Shown: one piece after another, positions 33,500 through 42,977 of the stretch
How positions within the stretch are numbered: position 1 is the stretch's first letter
Layout: the number at the start of each line of letters is the position of its first letter
From: an uncultured Eggerthellaceae bacterium
GTDB taxonomy: Bacteria > Actinomycetota > Coriobacteriia > Coriobacteriales > Eggerthellaceae
Assembly: GCA_958454405.1 (NCBI GenBank)
Contig: CAUEBO010000005.1
Coordinates: 1-64,000 of the forward strand
Reading direction: 5' to 3'
DNA length: 64,000 nt
Notes under the pieces: model-generated
The model's input: the letters and a program-made list of their open reading frames with translations, nothing else
Told to the model about the DNA's origin: nothing
Database searches by the model: none
Translations under genes and position numbers: made by a program

Positions 33500-35236
33500 T
33501 TACCCCAGCGGATTGCCGTTCGCGTAGTCCTCGCCCAAAATGGACGTCATGGGAACGTCGCCCATCCAGTCTTCGGCGACCGTTTTGCCCAAACGGCTCT
33601 CCACGATATGGCGCGCCGCGGCGCAGGAGCACCAGAGCGCCACAGGCTGGTTGGTGCCGCCGCCGTACACCTGGCTGTCCCAGCCAGCGGTTGCGATGCC
33701 TGACGCGTACAAACCCGAAATAGCCTTGCCGCCGGGGTCGACCACCTGCGCAGCGGTGTTGATATGGATGCCGCCGTTGGTGTTGTAGGCGTTCACGCCG
33801 ACTTTGGCCGCATAGAACGGAGCGGTCTGCAGCGGCCAGATGAACTGCTGGGGCTTGCCGTATTCGTCGTCGGCGCCTCCAGCTGCAGCGTTGTACGCTT
33901 CCACCGTCTGCACGAACTCGTCCACGTCGAAGCTCTCCACGTCCGCAGCGATGGCCTTGCCAAGCTCCTCAATGGAGTCGGCCTGGTAGAACCAGTCCCT
34001 GTCCTGCACCCTCTCTATCTCGGGGCGAATCTCAAGTGGGGTGCCGGCCTTCGTGGCGCTGTCGTAGCCGTTGTGGCCGTTCTGCCATTCGCCAGCTTCC
34101 CACTTCTGCACATACGACTCGTCGAACAGGGAGAACGCCTGGCTCTGAGACAAGACGACCTGGGGAATGCAGGTGAAGAACAGCTGCGATCCCGTATTGA
34201 AGCTGAACGACTCGTCGTAGAAGCGCCTGCCGTATTGGTTCACGAAAACGCTGGAGAACTGGAATCCGGCGGCCGTGTTCAGGTCGGAATCGAATCCGCA
34301 CGGGTCCGCGGCCGTTCCGATGCCCGCGAAGAAGCCATCGATGGTCTGCAGCCCGGTCCTGCCATGGGCGGTCTGCTCCACCATGAGGTGCCCGTCGCCG
34401 TCCTGGCCGAGGCCCAGGGGCATCACCTTGCCCAAATCAACGTTCGAGTACAGTTTGAGCAGATCGGCGTTCGTGTTCATCCCGCCCGAAGCGATGACCA
34501 CGGCTTTGGCGTTGAGCTGGACCACGTTGCCGTCGGAGGCCTTGTACTGCACGCCCGTGACGTTGTACTCGTCTTCCAAGACGAGCGCGAACGCGCGCGC
34601 TTCGGTGCGGATGTCCACGCCAAGCTCTTGAGCCTGGGGGGTCAACGTCGCGATGGCAGACGCCCCCTTGCCGCCTTCGTAGAGGGGCTGGCCGCTCCCG
34701 TAGTCTTTGATCTGCACCCCATGCTTCCCGAACAGCCAGTCGGCGCAATCGCCTTGCTGGGTGCGCAGCGCGTAAAAAAGCGACGCGTCCACGACGAAAT
34801 TGCGCTGTATCATATCCGCCTGCACCGCTGCGCGCGCTTCCTCGGGCGACATGTTGAGGAATCCGCCGCCGCCTTCGGCGAAGTTGGTGTTGCCGCCCAA
34901 CGCATTCTGCTTCTCGAGCATAACCACCGCGGCATCGGGCGCTTGCTCTTTGGTGAGCATCGCCGCCGTGAACCCGCCCATGCCCGACCCGATCACGACA
35001 ACGTCCACATCCTCCGTGGAGTCCGGCTCGACCGGAATGCCGATGCCGTCGGGGTTGGCGTAGCCGGCGCCGATACTCGATGGCACGGCGCTTCCTTCGG
35101 CAGCGCCTGCTTCGGAAGATCCCGATGCCTGCGGCGAGCAGGCCGCCAGCATGGACCCCGCCGCCACGGCCGCCCCCGCAACGATGCCCCCTTTCAGAAA
35201 CGTGCGCCGATCGAATCCCATAGAACCTGTGCTCAT
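33500..35236 (-). CDS. FAD-dependent respiratory reductase, Tat lipoprotein (pair 5)
   Basis: The 578-residue protein has Tat motif DRRTFLKGG (9-17), lipobox Cys33, a Ser/Ala-rich linker and FAD motif VVVIGSGMGGF near 80. GGNTNFAEGGGGFLN is a good match to the flavin-contact region of flavocytochrome c reductases. In RRFYDESFSFN, Phe falls at the catalytic Arg position. The C terminus (SGLYASGIATAGWDSQVYGG) and a 45-residue tail differ from the other six, so it is the most divergent member. AAGGAGG precedes ATG 35236. Its regulator lies upstream on the same strand, 138 bases away. Confidence 0.85.
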   Translation of the reverse strand: MSTGSMGFDRRTFLKGGIVAGAAVAAGSMLAACSPQASGSSEAGAAEGSAVPSSIGAGYANPDGIGIPVEPDSTEDVDVVVIGSGMGGFTAAMLTKEQAPDAAVVMLEKQNALGGNTNFAEGGGGFLNMSPEEARAAVQADMIQRNFVVDASLFYALRTQQGDCADWLFGKHGVQIKDYGSGQPLYEGGKGASAIATLTPQAQELGVDIRTEARAFALVLEDEYNVTGVQYKASDGNVVQLNAKAVVIASGGMNTNADLLKLYSNVDLGKVMPLGLGQDGDGHLMVEQTAHGRTGLQTIDGFFAGIGTAADPCGFDSDLNTAAGFQFSSVFVNQYGRRFYDESFSFNTGSQLFFTCIPQVVLSQSQAFSLFDESYVQKWEAGEWQNGHNGYDSATKAGTPLEIRPEIERVQDRDWFYQADSIEELGKAIAADVESFDVDEFVQTVEAYNAAAGGADDEYGKPQQFIWPLQTAPFYAAKVGVNAYNTNGGIHINTAAQVVDPGGKAISGLYASGIATAGWDSQVYGGGTNQPVALWCSCAAARHIVESRLGKTVAEDWMGDVPMTSILGEDYANGNPLG

Positions 35237-35374
35237 GGCGAATCCCTCCTTGTTCGATTGCTTCAGAACCGTGAAAGGATTCTAGGAGCCGCCCCGGCAC
35301 GCGACAATCGCGAATAAAGTATGAATCGATATTCTTGGTCTGAGCTGGGAGGAAAGCGGGACCACTCCGGGCGG

Positions 35375-36835
35375 TCACCCTTTTTTCGCGAGGTCGTTCA
35401 GCTTTTCGAGCAGTTCTTCGCGCGACGATACGCCGGCTTTTTTGTAAATGTTGCGAACGTGGGTCTTCACCGTGTTCCCCGAAATGAAGAGCTCTTCGCC
35501 GATCTGCTTGTAGGGGATCCTCTGCATCAGCAGCACGGCAATCTCCACCTCGCGCTGGCTGAACCCGAAATGCTGCGCCCACGCATCGACGTCGCCTTTC
35601 GCGCGCTCCTCCCCAGGAACGAGAAGCGTGTCGGACGCAAGGCCCGTCGCGCCCGCAGCGGCGCGGGCGGATTTCGCGCGCCAATACATGAAGACCGTCA
35701 GGATGAGAAGGAGCAGATACATGAGCCCGCTGGAAAACGCATTGGCGAACTGCGCCGGCACCAACGAGCCGAGCAGCTGCCCAAGCTGGCTGCTGAAGAA
35801 CAGCAGCGCCACAAGGAAGGTCACGCGATGGTTTTTGCCATGTGCGGCCAGCACGGCTGCGAAATACCACATGAGGTTGAAGAAGCAGGCGAACCCGCCG
35901 GTGTTGACGGCCGCAGGCGCGCTCGCGTTCACGCCCTGCATCGATATCAGCAGCATGCCCGTGGCCACCAGAGGCACGACGAACAGCAGGCACTGCTCGA
36001 ACAGCGACTGCCGGCATTGCAGGAGGAACACGGCGACCAGAAGAAGCGCGCACAGGCAGGTGCCCAGACACTCCGACATCATGCCCGCCTGCATGCTGGA
36101 TTCCTCGAGGCCGCCGATGGCGAAAGTGCGGACGAGCCCGTACGCGAACCCCGTCAGCACAGCAAGGATCACCAGGGGCTTCACGGTCATGTCGACCCTG
36201 GCCGGTTTCGGAACGTCCGAAGAGCTGCGGGAAGACCGCGCATGCAGAGCGTAAAGCACGGCCGCAACCAAAACGAGCAGCGCATCCGCGACCATTTCCG
36301 CGATCGTGGGCAGCTGGGAAAGCACGGCGAACACGCCCACGCCGGCCACGGATTCCACCGCGCAGGCGAGCGGCATGAAGCGAAAGCCCATGCGAGCATG
36401 CAGCTCGCCGTACAGGACCAGCATGAAGCTGTTGCCCACGCCGGACAGCAGCGCGCCAACAGCCCCCAGGAGAACGCCCGTCTCCGCGAACGACGGCAGC
36501 ACGAGCAGCACGAGGGCGAGCGATGCGCAAACGCCGAACGCCACGTAGGAAGAACGGTGCTCGAAAAAGCTGAAGCGCGGCTTGCGCCACGCGACCAGGG
36601 CCATGAAGCCAAGAGCAGCCACGGTGCCCGCGACCGTGAGCACGAACCTGCCGTCGTATCCGCTCAAAAACGAGTCGAGCGAGGCGATAGAGGCGTTCCA
36701 CAGCAACAGGTAATGGCTGCCCCACCACGCAATGCTACCGAGCACGAGAAGAAGATTGCCCTTGAAAGCGGCAAGGGCCTCAGTGCACAGACCCGTCGCC
36801 TCGCGAACGAATTTCGATAGAGCGTCCTCTTGCAC
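35375..36835 (-). CDS. Polytopic membrane protein with LuxR-type HTH (regulator of pair 5)
   Basis: The product (486 residues) starts at GTG 36835 behind AAGGAGG; an upstream frame gives an Arg-rich, unlikely extension. Hydrophobic helices from LLLVLGSIAWWGSHYLLLW onward are followed by a LuxR HTH, FGFSQREVEIAVLLMQRIP to IYKKAGVSSREELLEKLNDL. It lies directly upstream of the reductase on the same strand, one of two tandem pairs, so autoregulation and co-transcription are both possible. Confidence 0.85.
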   Translation of the reverse strand: MQEDALSKFVREATGLCTEALAAFKGNLLLVLGSIAWWGSHYLLLWNASIASLDSFLSGYDGRFVLTVAGTVAALGFMALVAWRKPRFSFFEHRSSYVAFGVCASLALVLLVLPSFAETGVLLGAVGALLSGVGNSFMLVLYGELHARMGFRFMPLACAVESVAGVGVFAVLSQLPTIAEMVADALLVLVAAVLYALHARSSRSSSDVPKPARVDMTVKPLVILAVLTGFAYGLVRTFAIGGLEESSMQAGMMSECLGTCLCALLLVAVFLLQCRQSLFEQCLLFVVPLVATGMLLISMQGVNASAPAAVNTGGFACFFNLMWYFAAVLAAHGKNHRVTFLVALLFFSSQLGQLLGSLVPAQFANAFSSGLMYLLLLILTVFMYWRAKSARAAAGATGLASDTLLVPGEERAKGDVDAWAQHFGFSQREVEIAVLLMQRIPYKQIGEELFISGNTVKTHVRNIYKKAGVSSREELLEKLNDLAKKG

Positions 36836-36959
36836 GAAACCTCCTTGCCAGCCCGCTCCTCCCGCGTCCGTGCGAACGCGACGTCGCGCCGACGCTTTCA
36901 AGCGACAGCTCGAGGAGCATCGCACGGCGCCCGGTCCAGCCCGCCCCGGTGCGGCTCAG

Positions 36960-37229
36960 CTAGATCTTGTACATGTACTGGAAGACGTCCTCGCGCTGGA
37001 TGATGACCTGCACGCCCAGATCCTCTCCCACGGCCTCGAGCTTTTCCTGGACGGTGTTGAAGTCGGCGACGCTCGGGTCGAGCGTGGTGAGCATCGTCAT
37101 CGAGAAGATGTCGTTCAAGATGGTCTGGCTGATGTCGTCGATGTTCGCGCCGCATTCCGCAAGCGACGACGATACGGCGGCGACGATGCCGCTGCGGTCC
37201 TTGCCCAAAACCGAGATAACGCACTTCAT
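36960..37229 (-). CDS. ACT-domain protein (UPF0237 type)
   Basis: The 89-residue single ACT domain starts MKCVISVLGKDRSGIVAAVS and has SLAECGANIDDISQTIL, the pattern of the UPF0237/GcvR-like group. Such proteins bind small ligands such as amino acids and act as regulators; the ligand is unknown. ATG 37229 is chosen because AAAGGA lies upstream and the domain begins there; a longer frame would run through the parS site. Confidence 0.88.
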   Translation of the reverse strand: MKCVISVLGKDRSGIVAAVSSSLAECGANIDDISQTILNDIFSMTMLTTLDPSVADFNTVQEKLEAVGEDLGVQVIIQREDVFQYMYKI

Positions 37230-37302
37230 ATTCCGAGTCCTTTCCCCAAGTTCGCATCCGCACTGTGCAGCGCATCCCCCATCATACCTGATCACAAACG
37301 GA

Positions 37303-37318
37303 TGTTTCACGTGAAACA
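37303..37318. other. parS centromere-like site (ParB binding)
   Basis: TGTTTCAC followed by GTGAAACA makes the perfect 16-bp palindrome of the bacterial parS consensus bound by ParB. It lies in the 175-base gap between folE and the ACT-domain gene. parS sites cluster around the replication origin in most bacteria, so this region may be origin-proximal. No other copy was seen in the window. Confidence 0.85.
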
Positions 37319-37404
37319 CGCGCTCTCACGAATGCCGCACGCCGCTGCGCGCGCAGCCGCATTCGCTCCGGCCCATGCACGCCCCGTTCGCAACCAGGCG
37401 AGCG

Positions 37405-37974
37405 CTAGTCGCGTCGCGCGAAGATGAGCGACAGCGCCTCGGCGCGCGTGGCCTGGCTGCGTTCGAACGCGCCGCGCACGGCGCTCGTGGTGGTTTTCGC
37501 TCCGGCCTTCTTCACGCCGCGCATGCTCATGCACAGATGCTCCGCCTCCAGCACCACGATGACGCCCTGGGGATGCAGCTCGTCGATGAGCGTGTCGGCT
37601 ATCTGCGAGGTCAGGCGCTCTTGCACCTGCGGGCGCTTCGCGAACACGTCGACGAGGCGCGCGAGCTTCGACAGCCCGCAGATGCGCCCGTCGGCCGCCG
37701 GGATGTAGGCCACGTGCGCCATGCCGAAGAACGGCACCAGGTGATGCTCGCACATGGAGTAGAACGGGATGTCGCGCACCAGCACCATTTCCTCATGGTG
37801 CTCGTCGAACGTCGTCTCGAAGTGCTCGGCCGGGTCCTCCGTCAAGCCCGCGAACACCTCTTCGTACATCTTCGCCACGCGCTCGGGGGTTTTCAGCAGG
37901 CCCTCGCGGTCGGGATCCTCGCCCACGCCCTCGAGTATCAGCCGCACGCCCGCCTCTATTTTCTCTCTGTCCAT
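37405..37974 (-). CDS. folE: GTP cyclohydrolase I
   Basis: The 189-residue enzyme converts GTP to dihydroneopterin triphosphate, the first step of folate synthesis. The zinc site is visible: SMCEHHLVPF (Cys and His) and EAEHLCMSMRG (second Cys). GLSKLARLVDVFAKRPQVQERLT and the C-terminal SLIFARRD are diagnostic. ATG 37974 is preceded by AGGAAG and fits the family length. No other folate genes are adjacent. Confidence 0.95.
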   Translation of the reverse strand: MDREKIEAGVRLILEGVGEDPDREGLLKTPERVAKMYEEVFAGLTEDPAEHFETTFDEHHEEMVLVRDIPFYSMCEHHLVPFFGMAHVAYIPAADGRICGLSKLARLVDVFAKRPQVQERLTSQIADTLIDELHPQGVIVVLEAEHLCMSMRGVKKAGAKTTTSAVRGAFERSQATRAEALSLIFARRD

Positions 37975-38144
37975 GGCCGTCTTCCTATCGCTGCAATTCG
38001 CCAGCATCATACCATGAGCGCGCAAGCGCTGCCGTGCATTGCTGTGTGCATGAATGGTACTTTAAATGTAACAGTTGCGAATACCGTTCGAGGGCCGCGC
38101 GGGGCACTACCATGGAAAGCCCTTCCTCGAAAGGAGCGTTCGTC

Positions 38145-39308
38145 GTGAACAAGCATCTTCTGACCTTCCGCGCCTCCTCGCTCGCGGCCCTGGCAGCAGC
38201 GGCGCTCGTCGCGCTGGCGGCCTCCGGCTGCAGCGCCTCCCCCGCCTCGTCAACGTCGGACGGCGGATCGTTCTTCAACCTGGGCGATGATTTGAGCTAC
38301 CGGGAGGCTAAGGAACTCCCCCTTAAAGCCGCAGACGTCGACCCGGACAACCTGAGGGACATCTACTTCGCCGGCGGATGCTTCTGGGGCGTCGACGCCT
38401 ATTTCTCGCTGGTGCCCGGCGTGGCTGAAACCACATCCGGCTACGCAAACGGCACCACCGAGAACCCCCGCTACGAGGACGTGTGCCTGGGAAACACCGG
38501 ATACGCCGAAACGGTGCGCGTGCGCTACGACCCGGACGCCGTGAGCCTTGAAACCCTGGTTGACCAGTATTTCGGGCTGATCGACCCCGTCAGCGTGAAC
38601 CGCCAAGGAAACGACGCCGGCACGCAGTACCGCACCGGCGTCTACTACGTGGACGACGCCGATCTCGCAACGCTGCAAAACGCGTTCTCCCAGGAAGAGG
38701 AAGCAGTCGGCCAGCCGCTGGCGGTGGAGCTTGAGCCCCTGAGCACGTTCGCCGAAGCAGAGGAGTACCACCAGGACTATCTGGACAAGAACCCGGGCGG
38801 CTACTGCCACGTCGACTTCTCGGGATTGAAGGCGTTCCTCGACGGCGGCTCGCTGGATCCGCGCGCCTACCAAAAACCCTCCGACGAGGAGCTGCGCAGC
38901 CAGCTGACCGACGAGCAGTACGACGTCACGCAGAACGCGGGCACCGAGCGGGCATATACCGGAGCGTATTGCGACAACCACGAGCAGGGGCTGTACGTGG
39001 ATGTCGTCACCGGCGAGCCGCTGTTCTCTTCGGTCGACAAATTCGATTCGGGGACCGGATGGCCAAGCTTCACGAAGCCCATCGATCCCGGCGTCATCGT
39101 CGAACGTGAAGACGGCAGCTACGGCATGAACCGCACCGAAGTGAGCAGCCGCGTGGGAAGCTCGCACCTGGGCCACGTGTTCGCCGACGGCCCCGCCGAC
39201 AAGGGCGGCCTGCGCTACTGCATCAACAGCGATTCGCTCAGGTTCGTGCCCCTCGCGGACATGGACGCCGAAGGATACGGCGACCTCAAACCTCTTGTTG
39301 AGGAGTAA
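38145..39308 (+). CDS. msrAB: Exported MsrA-MsrB fusion methionine sulfoxide reductase (lipoprotein)
   Basis: The product (387 residues) has a signal peptide ending in LAASGC, a lipobox, so it is probably anchored outside the membrane. MsrA follows: FAGGCFWGVDAYF carries the catalytic Cys. MsrB is C-terminal: SGTGWPSFTKP, SSRVGSSHLGHVF and LRYCINSDSLRF with its catalytic Cys. The zinc CxxC pairs of many MsrB are missing (YVDVVTGEPLF). It repairs oxidised Met in exported proteins, which could include the Tat reductases. GTG 38145 is preferred, 8 bases after AAAGGAG; ATG 38112 is possible. Confidence 0.92.
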   Translation: MNKHLLTFRASSLAALAAAALVALAASGCSASPASSTSDGGSFFNLGDDLSYREAKELPLKAADVDPDNLRDIYFAGGCFWGVDAYFSLVPGVAETTSGYANGTTENPRYEDVCLGNTGYAETVRVRYDPDAVSLETLVDQYFGLIDPVSVNRQGNDAGTQYRTGVYYVDDADLATLQNAFSQEEEAVGQPLAVELEPLSTFAEAEEYHQDYLDKNPGGYCHVDFSGLKAFLDGGSLDPRAYQKPSDEELRSQLTDEQYDVTQNAGTERAYTGAYCDNHEQGLYVDVVTGEPLFSSVDKFDSGTGWPSFTKPIDPGVIVEREDGSYGMNRTEVSSRVGSSHLGHVFADGPADKGGLRYCINSDSLRFVPLADMDAEGYGDLKPLVEE

Positions 39309-39389
39309 CGCCCGCCGAACGCTGCCGCAAGCACCATAACGCGACTTCAACCGCATCGCGCTTTGCCGCATGCGCGGCCGGGCATCAGG

Positions 39390-39395
39390 TATAAT
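39390..39395 (+). promoter_or_regulatory. Consensus -10 box for the pair 6 regulator
   Basis: A perfect TATAAT lies 31 bases before the proposed TTG start at 39426. TTGCCG at 39363-39368 is a possible -35, but the 21-base spacing is too long. It supports the later start codon over one at 39363. Confidence 0.5.
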
Positions 39396-39425
39396 CTGGG
39401 TTCGAACGCAAGGGAAAGAGCGCGG

Positions 39426-41069
39426 TTGGCACACGGGCAAGCCATAGTCACGCGGTACTTCTCGCACGGAGGAGCGCGCTACATCGGCCTCGGCTTCTAC
39501 TGGGCATGGCTGTTTCTGACCTTTTACACGTCCGTGCTGCTGCCGGATTCGCCTTCGGCGGCCGAGCTCGTGCGCGACATCTGGACCTGGGCGGCATGGG
39601 CCCATGCCATTTCCCTTCTGGCCTTCGCCCTCTTGGCCCGGCGCCTCCAGCCGCGCGCGCTGCGGCCATCGTCGATCGTCGCCTCGACCGCATGCACCTG
39701 CCTGGGAACCCTGCTCATACCCTTCGGCTACCTGCTCCCCGGCGCATCGCCTTTCACGACAGTCGCGCTCGCGACGACCGGGGCCGTGGTCACCGGGATA
39801 TCGACCGCATGGATCGTGCTGTCGTGGGGCGTGCTGTACAGCAAACGCGGCGCGCGCTTCTCGCTGTTCGGCATCATCGCCTCGTATCTGCTGGCCGCAG
39901 TCATCTACTTCCTCGTGCAGTGCATGGCGCCGCTTGTCGCCATCGCCACCACGGCGCTCTTGCCGGCCGGCTCGGGACTGCTGCTGCACTCCATCCGCCC
40001 TCGGGCCTCTTCGGAGCCCGACGATGCCGCGGGGGAGCCTGCAGGCACCGAGGGCAGCGGCCGGAGCGCTGCAACCCGATCTTCCATCGAAAGCGCCGAG
40101 CCCACCAAAACCCGGCGCTTCGCTCCGCGCGTCATCCTGCCCTTGGCGGCCGTGTTCCTGTACGCCCTGTGCGGCGAGGTGCTGCGCGGGTTCGCCACCG
40201 CGTCCGGAAACCAGGCGAGCCTCGACGTCATGGGCAACCTGTACCTGCTGGGCAGCGCCATCGGCCTCGTGGTGATGGGGGTCATCCTGGCGCTCATCCC
40301 CGGTTTCACGCGAAAACGGCCCGCCGAGATGCCCGGCATCCGCATCACGCTGCTCATCATGGCCGCAGGCTTTCTGGTCACCACGCTGACGAGCACCTCG
40401 TTCTTCTTCGCCTACGCCGTGTTCGGAGCCGCCTTCCAGTGCTATCGATCCCTGGTGTGGATGTACAGCGCGGACATCGCGGAACGTACCGGGGCGCCGG
40501 CGTTCAGCGTGTTCGGCGCCACGCAATGCTGCTCGGCGTTCGCCGTGGTGCTGGGCGTGCCCATCGCCTCGTCGCTCGGCCAGATCGTGTCCTCGGGCCT
40601 TGCGCAATGGACCGCCATCGCCTCGATCGCCGTGTTCCTCATATTCACCACGGCAGTGCTCGTCATCAATCCGAAGGACCTCGAAACGGCATGGGGGCTC
40701 GTCCCGAGTTCCGCATCGAGCGGCAGCGACGGCGGCAGGCGCGAAGCCGACGGCCCTGCCGCAGGAACCCACCCGGCGAGCACGGAAGCCGCGGCGATCC
40801 CGGCCGCAACGATGCGGGAAGACGCGCCCGACGCGCCCCCGGAGAACGCCCTCGCCTTCCTCACGGAGGAATTCGGGCTCACGACGCGCGAGTACGAAGT
40901 GGCCCTGCTGCTTGCCAGGGGGCGCAGCCTGCCCTTCATCCAGGAAGAGCTCCACATCGCGCAAGGAACTGCCCAAACGCACCTCGTGCACATCTACCGC
41001 AAGCTCGACGTCCATTCCCGCCAAGAGTTCCTCGACGTGATAGAAGCCCGAGCCACCGCCTCCGAATAA
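39426..41069 (+). CDS. Polytopic membrane protein with LuxR-type HTH (regulator of pair 6)
   Basis: The product (547 residues) is the longest of the seven regulators. Hydrophobic helices (GLGFYWAWLFLTFYTSVLL onward) are interrupted by a charged Glu/Ser loop of about 50 residues. A Pro/Ala-rich linker of about 65 residues precedes the C-terminal LuxR HTH, FGLTTREYEVALLLARGRS to IYRKLDVHSRQEFLDVIE. The start is probably TTG 39426, because a TATAAT box lies just upstream. The reductase follows in tandem 210 bases downstream. Confidence 0.83.
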   Translation: MAHGQAIVTRYFSHGGARYIGLGFYWAWLFLTFYTSVLLPDSPSAAELVRDIWTWAAWAHAISLLAFALLARRLQPRALRPSSIVASTACTCLGTLLIPFGYLLPGASPFTTVALATTGAVVTGISTAWIVLSWGVLYSKRGARFSLFGIIASYLLAAVIYFLVQCMAPLVAIATTALLPAGSGLLLHSIRPRASSEPDDAAGEPAGTEGSGRSAATRSSIESAEPTKTRRFAPRVILPLAAVFLYALCGEVLRGFATASGNQASLDVMGNLYLLGSAIGLVVMGVILALIPGFTRKRPAEMPGIRITLLIMAAGFLVTTLTSTSFFFAYAVFGAAFQCYRSLVWMYSADIAERTGAPAFSVFGATQCCSAFAVVLGVPIASSLGQIVSSGLAQWTAIASIAVFLIFTTAVLVINPKDLETAWGLVPSSASSGSDGGRREADGPAAGTHPASTEAAAIPAATMREDAPDAPPENALAFLTEEFGLTTREYEVALLLARGRSLPFIQEELHIAQGTAQTHLVHIYRKLDVHSRQEFLDVIEARATASE

Positions 41070-41139
41070 CGGGGAACCCCCGCACGGCCCCGTGCAAACG
41101 CATCGACTTCTTACCTGATCGCTCGCCTGTTTTGCGAAA

Positions 41140-41158
41140 ATCGTATGGATCATACGAT
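41140..41158. promoter_or_regulatory. Palindrome upstream of the pair 6 reductase
   Basis: ATCGTATG and CATACGAT flank a 3-base centre GAT, 121 bases before the reductase start and 70 bases after the regulator stop. An 8-bp perfect dyad here is a plausible operator for the paired LuxR-type regulator. Confidence 0.4.
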
Positions 41159-41279
41159 CACGGAATCCTGAAATCGAACGCTTCATCGGACGACGTTTTC
41201 CCGTTTTTCCCGCATGATCTTCTCAGCGGCGCCGCTCGCGCCGCTGTCGAAAGCGCACTCTCATGGGAAGGGGAAGATC

Positions 41280-42923
41280 ATGCGCAAGCAACCAACATGC
41301 ACCAGGCGATCGTTCATCGGTTTGGGCGGCGTGGCCGCAGCGACCATCGCAGCGGGCTCTCTGGCGGGATGCGCGTCCGGGTCGACGGCATCCGACGGGG
41401 GCCAGGCGTCCGCAGCCGCCGAGGCATCCGACTACAAGGCGGCGCCCGCGCCCATCGCCGACAGCGACATCAAGGAGACGGTGGAAGCCGACATCGTCGT
41501 CATCGGCGGCGGCGTGTCCGGATCCGTGGCCGCTGCCACGGCGGCCGAGGCGGGCAAGAAGGTGGTCGTGTTGCAGAAAGCGGAGACGGCGCTTGCGCAC
41601 GGATCGGGAGCGGCGGCCTGGAATTCGCAGGCGCAGCGAGAATGCGGCGCCGACTTCGATCCCTGGGAAGCGGTCACCGAATGGACCCGCCAGGGTGAGA
41701 ACCGCGCCGACCTGGATCTGCTGAAGACCTGGATATACAACAGCGGTCCCACCATCGACTGGGCGACCGCGCTCACCAACGACGTCGAAGGCGTCGGCCC
41801 CGTCGTCATGACCTACAATCCCGACATGAAATACCCGGATCAGTTCAACCTGTGCTATCCCACCGTGCACATGTGGGTGGGGCAGATGCAGGCGCTTGCC
41901 CAGTGGATGCTCGACTACGCCGAGGAGAACGGCGCCGAGGTTCGCTACAGCACGCCGGCCGTGCAGCTGGTGCGCGACGAGGACGGCGCCGGACGCGTGA
42001 GCGCGGCCATCGCCCAGAATTCGGACGGGTACCTGAAGGTGACCGCGGCCGACGGAATAATCCTGGCCGCCGGCGACTACGGCAACAATCCCGACATGCG
42101 CGCCGAGTACCTGCCGCACGCCAAAGGCCTGAAGTCCGCCTACACGCGCCCCGACATCAACACGGGAGACGGCCAGCTCATGGGCATGTGGGTGGGCGGC
42201 TTCATGCAGCTTGCGCCCCATTGCTCCAACATCCACTACGATCCGCCCATCGACGTGCCCGACATCGGCGGCTCGGGCATCCCGTGGCTGTTCGTCAACA
42301 AGAACGGCAAGCGCTTCTGCAACGAGGACATGCAGTACGGCCAGCTGTACTCCCAGGACATGAACCAGCCCGACTACATGCACTTCCAGGTGTTCGACGA
42401 CAACTTCCGCACGGACTGGGAGGACATGGGCTCCGGCATGATGAAGAAGGAACCGCCCGTCGACATCGTCGCCAGCATCGAAGCGGGCGTGGAGAACGGC
42501 GACGTGTTCACCGGCGACACCATCGAGGCCCTGGCCGAGAGCATGGGCGTGCCGGCCGATGCGCTGGCCGCCACCGTGGAGCGGTACAACGTGCTGTGCG
42601 ACGCGGGCTACGACGACGATTACGGCAAGCAGGCGGGCCGCTTGAAGCCCGTTCGCCAGGCTCCGTTCTACGCCATCGCCCGCAAGCCGGGCGTGCTGTG
42701 CACGCTGAATGGCATCGTCACGAACGGCACCTGCCAAGCGCTCGACGCCGACCGCGCGGTCATCGAAGGCCTCTACGCCGTGGGCAACTGCCAAGGCAAC
42801 TTCTTCGGCGGGCTGGAGCATCAGATGGTCATCCCCGGCATGAGCCTGGGACGCGCCATGACCACCGGCCGGGTGGCCGCCCTCGTGGCAAGCGGCCAGG
42901 ATATCGCCGAGGGTAGGATCTAG
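41280..42923 (+). CDS. FAD-dependent respiratory reductase, Tat lipoprotein (pair 6)
   Basis: The product (547 residues) has Tat motif TRRSFIGLG (8-16), lipobox Cys31, then PAPIADSDIKETVEADI and FAD motif IVVIGGGVSGS. It shares long stretches with reductase 7 (44481-46142): CSNIHYD versus CTNIHYD, GIPWL.VNK.G.RF, and NEDMQYG versus NEDVQYG. Tyr of QYG falls at the fumarate reductase Arg position. GAAGGGGAAG precedes ATG 41280. A strong terminator follows 55 bases after the stop. Confidence 0.88.
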   Translation: MRKQPTCTRRSFIGLGGVAAATIAAGSLAGCASGSTASDGGQASAAAEASDYKAAPAPIADSDIKETVEADIVVIGGGVSGSVAAATAAEAGKKVVVLQKAETALAHGSGAAAWNSQAQRECGADFDPWEAVTEWTRQGENRADLDLLKTWIYNSGPTIDWATALTNDVEGVGPVVMTYNPDMKYPDQFNLCYPTVHMWVGQMQALAQWMLDYAEENGAEVRYSTPAVQLVRDEDGAGRVSAAIAQNSDGYLKVTAADGIILAAGDYGNNPDMRAEYLPHAKGLKSAYTRPDINTGDGQLMGMWVGGFMQLAPHCSNIHYDPPIDVPDIGGSGIPWLFVNKNGKRFCNEDMQYGQLYSQDMNQPDYMHFQVFDDNFRTDWEDMGSGMMKKEPPVDIVASIEAGVENGDVFTGDTIEALAESMGVPADALAATVERYNVLCDAGYDDDYGKQAGRLKPVRQAPFYAIARKPGVLCTLNGIVTNGTCQALDADRAVIEGLYAVGNCQGNFFGGLEHQMVIPGMSLGRAMTTGRVAALVASGQDIAEGRI

Positions 42924-42977
42924 GAGACGTCCCGCTCGCTCGTCGAACGGCGAAGCCGCATGCCCACGCCCCTCCGA

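Noticed and set aside
39396..39412. GGTTCGAAC, resembling a tRNA T-loop
   Set aside because: There is no complementary T-stem, anticodon arm or acceptor stem nearby, and it overlaps a promoter region.
38250..41186. A 978-codon open frame on the minus strand
   Set aside because: It is antisense to msrAB and the pair 6 regulator, whose own motifs are unmistakable.
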